Source: Planctomycetota bacterium (GTDB lineage: Bacteria > Planctomycetota > UBA11346). Taken from it: 6,539 bases of DNA. A program made the translations under genes and the position numbers. Below, in pieces: positions 1-6,260 of the stretch. The notes below the pieces were generated by a model, which was not told the origin of the DNA, did no database searches, and worked only from the letters and a program-made list of their open reading frames with translations. The DNA is taken from positions 1 to 6,539 of the forward strand of contig JAHEDF010000226.1 in the NCBI GenBank assembly GCA_024641365.1, written 5' to 3'. The stretch's first letter is position 1. Each line of letters begins with the position of its first letter.

Positions 1-1096
1 TGGTGAGACCCGGTAATTCATCAATAGATAATTCACGAATATAACGACGGCCGATATCGGTGGTAAAACGGGCAGCTCGTGCTGTAGCGTATTTCTCATC
101 GCGCTGTTTCATTTTTACAATTGCAGGCCAGACGGCGGACATTAATTGTGCTAATTCTTCTTTTAAAACATTGAGTCCTACACCGGATAAGCGATTTTGT
201 ACGGCAGATATAATATCTGCTGGAATATTTTGAGTACACCATGCTGCAGGATCGGTGACGGTGGGTGTGATTGATAATTCTGGTGATAAATCAAAAGTGA
301 TGTAACTGGCCAGTAAACAGCCTGCGACTAATTGATCTTCGCGCTCATCATATTTACCGCCAATAGGTTGATGGTCAGCATTAAAGCCCCACGGACGACC
401 ATGTATATGAAACCCATGGCTAAGGTAAGATAAAATAGCGCCATGACTCATGCCTTCGACACTTTGTCCTTGATGTCCCTCGGGAACATCAGTGCCAATA
501 AATGGAAATGGCACGCGATCTAAAGTGCCAGCTAACATCACATCGGTGTCATAAACTAATTCACGCGGAATGCTATTTTGGTTAGCGGTTACACTAATGT
601 TAAGATGGGCCATAGACCACGCGACCGCTGGCCAATGCATAGTGGTATAGCGCGCACCAATTCCGAGTGATTTTTTTGATAGGGTGCCATTCGCTGTTGG
701 GAAGATGGTGCTATTCGGATTAAATGACTGTACTAAATTTTTTAACAGTAATAAATTGTCCCACGTTGCAGGGAAAGCGATGCTCACCATGCCTGGCATT
801 GGCAGGGGAGCAGGATGTTCTAGTAATGCGCTGACTTGTGATGCGCTGATAGTGCGTTTGCCTTCGGCTACCCAGGCATAATCGCCATGCTGGTTATGTG
901 CGAGTGACCAATGTGCCAATTCTGTTTCAAAACGACTATCCGGTAAATGAATTAATCCTGACACCGGTCGTCCAAGTGCGTCTTCAATTAATTGCGCACG
1001 CAAAGCGGGCCAGTCTAAACAGTGGTCCGGACTAATGCAGGGATTGTTGTTGTTACGAATTCGGTGGCGCATTAAAAAATCATTTATTGCAGACAT
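1..1096 (-). CDS. Conserved protein, possible sugar-acid epimerase/aldolase-like enzyme (3' end missing)
   Basis: An uninterrupted frame of 365 codons runs leftward from ATG at 1096 and leaves the window without a stop. The start is supported by a strong Shine-Dalgarno GGAGG at 1106-1102, 5 nt before the ATG. I see no signal peptide or membrane segment, so the protein is probably a cytoplasmic enzyme. The most enzyme-like part is residues 149-270: a stretch around H154 (TTMHWP), a polar run with E206, H208 and E214, a His cluster at H227, H230 and H232, then FNADHQP (D241, H242) and an ITFDLS strand with D269. Such His/Asp clusters on strand ends fit a metal-binding TIM-barrel. The ADH-P motif followed by a T-F-D strand faintly recalls tagaturonate/fructuronate epimerases (UxaE family), but this comparison is from memory and weak. 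The coding call is secure and the function is not. It is divergent from the lipoprotein-kinase operon and probably independent of it. Confidence 0.9.
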   Translation of the reverse strand, partial: MSAINDFLMRHRIRNNNNPCISPDHCLDWPALRAQLIEDALGRPVSGLIHLPDSRFETELAHWSLAHNQHGDYAWVAEGKRTISASQVSALLEHPAPLPMPGMVSIAFPATWDNLLLLKNLVQSFNPNSTIFPTANGTLSKKSLGIGARYTTMHWPAVAWSMAHLNISVTANQNSIPRELVYDTDVMLAGTLDRVPFPFIGTDVPEGHQGQSVEGMSHGAILSYLSHGFHIHGRPWGFNADHQPIGGKYDEREDQLVAGCLLASYITFDLSPELSITPTVTDPAAWCTQNIPADIISAVQNRLSGVGLNVLKEELAQLMSAVWPAIVKMKQRDEKYATARAARFTTDIGRRYIRELSIDELPGLT

Positions 1097-1162
1097 GGAG
1101 ACCTCCGCTTGGAAAGCGATTTAAAAAGCGATGCCGAAAATCCACAAACGTCAATACTAACG

Positions 1163-1186
1163 TACGTGCGTTGTCTACATACGTTG
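1163..1186. repeat. Tandem 11-bp imperfect direct repeats, possible operator of the leftward gene
   Basis: TACGTGCGTTG (1163-1173) and TACATACGTTG (1176-1186) match at 9 of 11 positions and start 13 bp apart. An inverted pair, AACGTA (1159-1164) and TACGTT (1180-1185), is interleaved with them. The site lies about 67-90 bp upstream of the leftward gene's start, where an operator would sit. It is also relatively GC-rich inside AT-rich surroundings. The pattern is seen directly; a regulatory role is inference and chance similarity is possible. Confidence 0.25.
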
Positions 1187-1373
1187 CATAAAAGTCAAAT
1201 AAGTAATAAAAATACACCATAATTAGATAAAAATATAACGAATATATATAAATTAATAATTTGGTCTAAGACATTAAAATATAGTACCAATACCAAAAAT
1301 AATATGTTCATGTATTACAAAGAATAAAAAACGTAAATAGATATAATATGTCATATAAATTCGGCAAGCAATG

Positions 1374-1382
1374 TGCTATAAT
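1374..1382 (+). promoter_or_regulatory. Extended -10 promoter for the lipoprotein-kinase operon
   Basis: TGCTATAAT is a perfect match to the sigma-70 extended -10 form TGnTATAAT. No good -35 hexamer lies about 17 bp upstream (TATAAA at 1354-1359 is poor), which extended -10 promoters can tolerate. Transcription would begin near 1389 and give a leader of about 113 nt before the ATG at 1502. A second TATAAT at 1342-1347 lacks the TG extension and a -35, and looks like chance in AT-rich sequence. Confidence 0.45.
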
Positions 1383-1408
1383 GCTTAAAATATACATATT
1401 AAGCATTA
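1379..1408. promoter_or_regulatory. Perfect 10-bp inverted repeat overlapping the promoter (candidate operator or leader hairpin)
   Basis: TAATGCTTAA (1379-1388) is exactly complementary to TTAAGCATTA (1399-1408) across a 10-nt spacer. The left arm begins inside the -10 hexamer and the right arm falls just after the predicted start site, which is the classic position for a repressor operator. Only part of the structure would be in the RNA if transcription starts near 1389, so a DNA-binding site is likelier than an RNA hairpin. A ten-base perfect match is unlikely by chance, although AT-richness weakens that argument. Confidence 0.45.
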
Positions 1409-1501
1409 ACCGAACATCACGCTGCCGTGTGATCACAATTAGCCATGGATTGAGCCAAGCACAGTCGTTGGTATCTATGAATCTATTAGGAACAAAGACT
1501 T

Positions 1502-2959
1502 ATGACATTTTTGCCGCGCTTACTGACTGCTGCTGTTTCCTTATTGATCGTCATAGGACCAACTGGCTGCGGCGGACCACGCCTCGTACATGATGAGTGG
1601 GCACCAGGAAAACCAAAACGTCATGGAACAGTAATCGATTATAAACAGGAAGGGTTGTGGGAATATTGGTACGACAACGGCGCTAAAGAATCTGCCGGTA
1701 ATTGGGTACATGATAAACAAGATGGTGAATGGACCTGGTGGTATCCTGATGGCCGCATAAAACAGACAGGCAGTTATCAAGGGACAGGCATAGATTTAAG
1801 TAACCGCTCAAGTTCACCTCGAACAGGGATGTGGCGTTATTGGCATCCGAATGGACAATTAGAATCAATGGGAGCGTATGATGACGATCGTCAAACAGGC
1901 CCGTGGTCATATTTCACGGCTGATGGGACACCATTTGCAAGTGGATCATTTAAACGCGGTGTAAAGGATGGCTCATGGACGATATGGCATACGAATGGAA
2001 AAATCAAAGAAGTCGGAAATTATAACGAAGGAATTAAAGCTGGGTTGTGGAGCTATTGGAATGAAAAAGGCGAACTGGCTGAAAAAATTACTTATACAGT
2101 TGATGGTGCGGTAGTATCTAATGAACCGGTTAAACCAGTAATGGTCAAAGCCCCACCCGTTGTGCCGCCACCAACCCCGGAAGAAAAAATTAATGTCGTG
2201 CCACCTGTTACCGAGATTAAGCCACTAGAAACAACGGCACCGGCCGCAGACGATAAAATAGCCATCGTAAAAAAGCCAGCGACCGAAGAAATTGTAATTC
2301 CTGAAAAAGATGCGATTCCATTATCTCCAAATGCCAGTGTGCCAAATTTATGGACCACTGAACAAGAAGCAGTGGCAGGGGATTTAATAAAGGCCTACAC
2401 AACTGGTGCCTTACATCGTTTACGGGGCTATAAAAATGAAAAATTTAGCGATACCAAAGATCGCCAACGTAAGGATTTAATCGGGAAAAAATTATCACAG
2501 ACCCGCTATATTGATGCTACAGGTAGCGTACTTGATATTGAAGAATTATGTGAAAAGGGCCCAGTGCTGATGGTAATATTGCGCGGTTTCTCTGGTCAGG
2601 TTTGCTTATATTGTGCTGCACAAACAACGGCCTTATCTGATTCAATTGAACGTTTCAAAAAGGCGGGCATTCAAGTTGTCGTGGTTTATCCAGGCCCTGT
2701 TGATGCCATTCCATCATTTATAAATGCGGTGCGTAGTTTAAGAAAAGATCCTCCTGCTATGCCTGTTTGTTTAGACGCGAGTTTATTAGGCGTACGTTCG
2801 TTAAAACTCGAAGGTAGTTTGGCAATACCGTCATCACTTATTATTGATTCAAAAGGGATTATTCAATACGCCTATCAAGGGAAAACGATAGCGGATCGTC
2901 CACCCGTCGAAGAATTGTTATTTTTTGCTAATTCCATAATTGCGAAAGGCGCTCAATGA
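1502..2959 (+). CDS. Lipoprotein with YwqK-type repeats and a C-terminal redoxin (thioredoxin-fold) domain
   Basis: This 485-residue protein starts at an ATG preceded by AGGAA at 1488-1492, 9 nt upstream. Residues 1-22 form a lipoprotein signal (basic R6, hydrophobic 7-19) ending PTG-C23; proline at -3 of the lipobox is atypical. Residues 51-200 hold six repeats of the YwqK/MORN_2 kind (G-x-W-x-x-W, then N/D-G, then G-x-Y/F), about 24 residues each. A Pro/Glu/Lys-rich linker covers about 205-275. Residues about 325-480 look like a peroxiredoxin/AhpC-TSA-like thioredoxin fold, with RGFSGQVC-LY-C giving a CxxC pair C368/C371, a likely cis-proline at P443 in a IPSSLIID strand, and a DRPPVEELL tail. 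It is probably anchored in the envelope, facing the periplasm or surface, with thiol-disulphide or peroxide-related activity. The stop overlaps the kinase start by 4 nt. The role of the repeats, perhaps protein or glycan binding, is unknown. Confidence 0.92.
   Translation: MTFLPRLLTAAVSLLIVIGPTGCGGPRLVHDEWAPGKPKRHGTVIDYKQEGLWEYWYDNGAKESAGNWVHDKQDGEWTWWYPDGRIKQTGSYQGTGIDLSNRSSSPRTGMWRYWHPNGQLESMGAYDDDRQTGPWSYFTADGTPFASGSFKRGVKDGSWTIWHTNGKIKEVGNYNEGIKAGLWSYWNEKGELAEKITYTVDGAVVSNEPVKPVMVKAPPVVPPPTPEEKINVVPPVTEIKPLETTAPAADDKIAIVKKPATEEIVIPEKDAIPLSPNASVPNLWTTEQEAVAGDLIKAYTTGALHRLRGYKNEKFSDTKDRQRKDLIGKKLSQTRYIDATGSVLDIEELCEKGPVLMVILRGFSGQVCLYCAAQTTALSDSIERFKKAGIQVVVVYPGPVDAIPSFINAVRSLRKDPPAMPVCLDASLLGVRSLKLEGSLAIPSSLIIDSKGIIQYAYQGKTIADRPPVEELLFFANSIIAKGAQ
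1652..2101 (+). repeat. Six YwqK/MORN_2-like protein repeats within the lipoprotein
   Basis: The units begin at residues 51, 75, 109, 133, 157 and 181, each with G-x-W followed by an aromatic pair, a turn N-G or D-G, and a G-x-Y/F strand. Spacing is 24 residues except unit 2, which is 34 because of a Ser-rich insertion near residues 95-104. The last unit decays after TYTV. Nucleotide identity between units is low, so this is old duplication and not a recent tandem expansion. Such repeats form short beta-hairpin ladders in known families. Confidence 0.85.
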
Positions 2960-4668
2960 GCGATGCAACGGCAAAAACTGTTTTGTTTAATGAGGACCCG
3001 GATCCTGACAAAACAAAAATAACGCCACCGCCTGGTGATACTGGCAGAGAGTCTAAGTCGGATGATGATCGTCCAAATATTCCTGATGTGGTTCTTGAAA
3101 AAGAAATTGGCCGTGGCGGCATGGGCGTAGTCTATAGTGGACGGCAGACCTATTTAGATCGTCGCGTCGCAGTGAAATTATTATTAATTGATAAGGCAGA
3201 TGAAGATTATGTTAAGCGGTTTCAACGTGAGGCAAAAATATTAGCAGGATTATCACATCAACATATTGTGTCGTGTTACTCTGCGGGCGTGACTAGTAAT
3301 GGCCATCCGTATTTAGTGATGGAATTTATTGATGGACCTAATTTGCAAGAGTGGGTCAAGGTACATGGCGCTTTATCTGAGGATCAGGCGCTGCGTGTTG
3401 TTCATGCTCTTGCACAGGCATTAAATCATGCGCATGAGAACGGCATTATTCATCGTGACGTAAAACCAGATAATGTTTTATTGGCAAAAAAAGAGCACGC
3501 CGAACCGAACGACCCATTTCCGTTTGAAACAAAATTAGTTGACCTTGGTCTTGCGCGTCCGCCACGCTCACAATCGGAAATGAATTTAACCGTTGAAGGC
3601 ATGGTCATGGGAACGCCAACGACTATGGCTCCCGAACAATTCGAAGATCCTGATGGCATAGATTTTCGTGCTGACATGTACGGCTTAGGTTGCGTATTAT
3701 ATTACGCATTAACAGGAAGCCCTGCATTTACCGGTCGCACCATTCCACAGTTGGTATCAGCTAAAATGACGGGGCCGATTCCAAATCCAAGTGTCATAAA
3801 CAAAAAAATATCAGGTCGCGTCTGTGAATTAGTCAAAAAATTATTAGCGGTAAAACGCGATAATCGACCAGCCAGTTATAAAGAGTTAATTACGGCATGC
3901 GCCTGTGAAAATCAGGTTAAGACATCATCCAATGGGATGTTGGTCGGAATAGCTGCGGTAGCAATAATTGCGGTAATTGTAGCGATAGTTGCTGTCAGCA
4001 TGCAAAAAGAAAAGCCTGCATTGGTAAGCGAACATAATAAGGCTGCGACGACTACGCCTGAATCTGGAATTCCACCGGCATCTGAGTTACCTAGTGCACC
4101 AGTTGCGCCAATAAAAAAGGAACTTGGTGCTGCCCAAACACTCTTTCCAGAGGCCATAGAGGATCGTTTTAAAGGATGGGATTTTACACCTGAGAGCAGG
4201 TGGGATAAATCAGGGGTAAATGATTTAGGGGTAGCGGGTTTTGACGGTATTATTTCGCGAGCTGTACCTGCCGACAATTGGGAATTATCTGTTCAATTTA
4301 ATATGAGTAATGGCGAAAAAGAGGCAAAGCATACACGAGTAGGAGTTATTTTCCCTGATAACACGCAGCTTTTTGTGCAAATTAATAATTTAACAGCATT
4401 CTATACTAAACATATTGATAGCACTTATGACGAGGTGAAAAACCAGTCATCTTTTAACAAAGCAACAGAATTGCAGGCTGGCCCAGTCCATCTACAGTTT
4501 GTACTAGAGGGAAAAAAATTAAGTATAACAGTTAACGAAAAACCAATGGAAGAAGTATTGGAATTACCCGCAGTTCCAGTAAAAGTATTTATTGAAGTAA
4601 TCGGTAAAGCACGAGTAGAAGTAACAGAAATGACAATTCGCTTGCCTGATGGGGTGAATCTAAAGTAA
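2956..4668 (+). CDS. Transmembrane Hanks-type Ser/Thr protein kinase with an extracytoplasmic beta-sandwich-like domain
   Basis: The 570-residue protein starts at the ATG of an ATGA overlap with the lipoprotein stop; AAAGG at 2945-2949 serves as ribosome-binding site. Residues 1-44 are acidic, proline-rich and probably disordered. The kinase domain covers about 46-315: Gly loop IGRGGMGVVY (51-60), Lys74, helix-C Glu92, HRDVKPDN with catalytic D168, DLG with Mg-binding D196 (Leu replacing the usual Phe), GTPTTMAPE (218-227), D240 and R304. All key residues are present, so it should be active. Threonine 223 sits where most bacterial kinases have Tyr in GTPxYMAPE. A single membrane helix spans about 328-349, and a Ala/Pro/Thr linker about 355-390 leads to an outer domain (about 395-570) rich in beta strands. 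That domain resembles the LamG/DUF1080-type (3-keto-disaccharide hydrolase) sandwiches often attached to planctomycete kinases; the assignment is tentative. It probably senses an envelope signal, perhaps with the co-encoded lipoprotein. Confidence 0.95.
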   Translation: MSDATAKTVLFNEDPDPDKTKITPPPGDTGRESKSDDDRPNIPDVVLEKEIGRGGMGVVYSGRQTYLDRRVAVKLLLIDKADEDYVKRFQREAKILAGLSHQHIVSCYSAGVTSNGHPYLVMEFIDGPNLQEWVKVHGALSEDQALRVVHALAQALNHAHENGIIHRDVKPDNVLLAKKEHAEPNDPFPFETKLVDLGLARPPRSQSEMNLTVEGMVMGTPTTMAPEQFEDPDGIDFRADMYGLGCVLYYALTGSPAFTGRTIPQLVSAKMTGPIPNPSVINKKISGRVCELVKKLLAVKRDNRPASYKELITACACENQVKTSSNGMLVGIAAVAIIAVIVAIVAVSMQKEKPALVSEHNKAATTTPESGIPPASELPSAPVAPIKKELGAAQTLFPEAIEDRFKGWDFTPESRWDKSGVNDLGVAGFDGIISRAVPADNWELSVQFNMSNGEKEAKHTRVGVIFPDNTQLFVQINNLTAFYTKHIDSTYDEVKNQSSFNKATELQAGPVHLQFVLEGKKLSITVNEKPMEEVLELPAVPVKVFIEVIGKARVEVTEMTIRLPDGVNLK

Positions 4669-4680
4669 CTATTATCTAAT

Positions 4681-4727
4681 GCGTTTGAAAATTGTAAAAG
4701 TTATAATCCATCATAAACGCTTATTTT
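4681..4727. terminator. Weak hairpin in the convergent gap, possible bidirectional terminator
   Basis: GCGTTT (4681-4686) pairs with AAACGC (4715-4720), followed on the plus strand by TTATTTT. Inside the loop a second stem pairs ATTGTAA (4691-4697) with TTATAAT (4701-4707) across AAG, with one G-U pair in plus-strand RNA. The site sits between the kinase stop (4668) and the dehydrogenase stop (4721), where both transcripts must end. The outer stem is short and the T-run is interrupted, so this is a weak candidate. Confidence 0.3.
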
Positions 4728-6247
4728 ACATCAAATGAAATACCCTGCGCTAACGGTAAATCATGAGCGTAATTAATCGTATTTGTTGTTCGTCGCATAT
4801 AGGATTTCCACGCATCCGATCCACTTTCACGACCACCGCCGGTCATTTTTTCTCCGCCAAAGGCGCCACCGATTTCTGCACCACTGGTGCCAATGTTTAT
4901 ATTAGCAATGCCGCAATCGCTACCGGCAGGGGATAAAAACTGTTCGGCTTCGCGTACATTATTACTGAACAGCGCAGACGATAACCCCTGTGGCACATCA
5001 TTATTCATCGCTATGGCCTCATTAATGTTGGTATAGGGGCAAATATATAAAATAGGGGCAAAGGTTTCTTCACGCATAATGTCAGTCATTTTCGGCATAG
5101 TGACCAACGCCGGACGTACGTAGACGCCACCAGCAGGAACACCATCCATTAATCTGCCGCCGCCATGAATGGTTCCGCCTTGTTGCTGTGCTTTTATTAA
5201 GGCCTGCTCCATCGCATCTGCTGCTGCGCTATCAATTAATGGACCGACTAACGTTTGGGAATCACGTGGATCACCAATTGGTAGGCGTTGATAAATTGCG
5301 ATTAATCGACTCACCATATCGTCGTAGAGCGAGGCGTGTACAAATAAACGACGCAGCGTCGTGCAGCGCTGACCGCAGGTGCCGACGGAACTAAATACAA
5401 TACCACGAATAGCTAATTCGATATCGCAACTCGGCGTAACAATGGCTGCATTATTACCGCCTAATTCTAATAAAGTACGTCCTAAGCGAGGGGCTACAGC
5501 CGCGGCCACGGCTTGTCCCATACGGACGGAACCGGTAGCCGATATTAGCGGCAAGCGTGGATCGTTGGTTAATGATTGTCCAATAGCGCTTCGTCCCAGG
5601 ACAATGCTGGCAAGTCCTTTCGGTATATTATCCATTTCTCCCATAACTTCTTGTACCAAATTATGACAGGCAACAGCACATAAATTGGCCTTGTCTGATG
5701 GTTTCCAAACAACGGGATCGCCGCACACAAAAGCAATGGCAGCGTTCCATGCCCAGACGGCCATAGGAAAATTAAATGCGGTGATAACGCCAATTGGCCC
5801 GAGTGGATGCCATTGCTCCATCATGCGATGTTGCGGACGTTCGCTGGCAATGGTGAGACCATGTAATTGTCGCGATAAGCCGACCGCAAATTCACATATA
5901 TCGATGCATTCTTGAACTTCACCCAGCGCTTCTTGAGTAATTTTTCCAACCTCTGCTGTGATTACTGCTGCTAATTCATTTTTGTGTGCTCGGAATTTGT
6001 CGCCCAATCGACGAACAAAAGCACCGCGTACGGGAGCAGGAACCACGCGCCATTTTGTAAAAGCATCGTGCGCGGCACTAATAGCAGCATCGACATCAAC
6101 AGGGAGCGCAGCGGTAATGGTAGATAGTAGCTGACCATCTATAGCTGAATGAGCTACGATTTGTTCACCATTTGTCGTTCGCCATTCATGTCCAATACAG
6201 CAACCTTTGGTGTGGCGATCAAAACCAAGCGACGTTACGGCATCCAT
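4721..6247 (-). CDS. amaB: ALDH7-family 2-aminoadipate semialdehyde (L-piperidine-6-carboxylate) dehydrogenase
   Basis: This 508-residue NAD(P)-dependent aldehyde dehydrogenase should oxidise 2-aminoadipate 6-semialdehyde, in equilibrium with piperidine-6-carboxylate, to 2-aminoadipate in lysine breakdown. It is a cytosolic enzyme, usually a tetramer. The catalytic set is complete: oxyanion Asn159 (AFNFP), Lys182 (WKPS), Glu261 (LELGGNN), nucleophile Cys295 (CGQRCTT) and Glu394 (EETFAP). ALDH7 marks are SERPQHRMMEQWHPLG (135-150) and the C-terminal GTSGAEIGGAFGGEK (453-467), with GGRESGSDAWKSYMRR after it. Length is normal for the family. The ATG at 6247 is preceded by AAAGGA 7 nt upstream that overlaps the stop of the saccharopine dehydrogenase-like gene, so the two are probably translationally coupled. 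The symbol is given by family resemblance to Pseudomonas AmaB; the human counterpart is ALDH7A1 (antiquitin). A broader aldehyde range cannot be excluded. Confidence 0.93.
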   Translation of the reverse strand: MDAVTSLGFDRHTKGCCIGHEWRTTNGEQIVAHSAIDGQLLSTITAALPVDVDAAISAAHDAFTKWRVVPAPVRGAFVRRLGDKFRAHKNELAAVITAEVGKITQEALGEVQECIDICEFAVGLSRQLHGLTIASERPQHRMMEQWHPLGPIGVITAFNFPMAVWAWNAAIAFVCGDPVVWKPSDKANLCAVACHNLVQEVMGEMDNIPKGLASIVLGRSAIGQSLTNDPRLPLISATGSVRMGQAVAAAVAPRLGRTLLELGGNNAAIVTPSCDIELAIRGIVFSSVGTCGQRCTTLRRLFVHASLYDDMVSRLIAIYQRLPIGDPRDSQTLVGPLIDSAAADAMEQALIKAQQQGGTIHGGGRLMDGVPAGGVYVRPALVTMPKMTDIMREETFAPILYICPYTNINEAIAMNNDVPQGLSSALFSNNVREAEQFLSPAGSDCGIANINIGTSGAEIGGAFGGEKMTGGGRESGSDAWKSYMRRTTNTINYAHDLPLAQGISFDVK

Positions 6248-6254
6248 GTCGATA

Positions 6255-6260
6255 TCCTTT
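6255..6260 (-). promoter_or_regulatory. Ribosome-binding site overlapping the upstream stop codon
   Basis: AAAGGA lies 7 nt before the dehydrogenase ATG and shares two bases with the upstream TAA (6261-6259). A ribosome terminating on the upstream gene would sit on this site, which fits coupled translation of the two lysine-catabolic genes. Confidence 0.7.

Larger units (their letters stand above)
1097..1501. other. AT-rich divergent intergenic region
   Basis: These 405 bases separate the leftward gene from the rightward lipoprotein-kinase operon. The middle, roughly 1190-1410, is extremely rich in A and T, unlike the coding flanks. I see no credible gene here. The frame opening at 1348 has no ribosome-binding site and overlaps the lipoprotein gene in another frame. 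The region holds the leftward gene's Shine-Dalgarno, a pair of 11-bp imperfect direct repeats (1163-1186), an extended -10 promoter (1374-1382), an overlapping 10-bp inverted repeat (1379-1408), an 8-bp palindrome GTGATCAC (1429-1436), and the lipoprotein ribosome-binding site. I could not pick a convincing promoter for the leftward gene because the AT-rich sequence gives too many weak matches. Confidence 0.8.

Noticed and set aside
684..881. 65-codon plus-strand frame inside the leftward gene
   Set aside because: It is antisense to a continuous 365-codon reading frame with a strong ribosome-binding site, and has no supporting signal of its own.
1429..1436. GTGATCAC palindrome in the operon leader
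   Set aside because: An 8-bp palindrome is short enough to occur by chance, and it overlaps no promoter element or ribosome-binding site.
1348..1593. 81-codon plus-strand frame starting in the intergenic region
   Set aside because: It has no ribosome-binding site, starts upstream of the best promoter, and overlaps the lipoprotein signal sequence in another frame; its product resembles nothing.
3912..4277. 121-codon minus-strand frame inside the kinase gene
   Set aside because: It is antisense to the membrane helix and linker of a clearly real kinase, and the sequence is what low-complexity Ala/Val/Pro coding gives in reverse.
5379..5666. 95-codon plus-strand frame inside the aldehyde dehydrogenase gene
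   Set aside because: It is antisense to the catalytic core of an intact ALDH7 gene and has no ribosome-binding site or recognisable motif.
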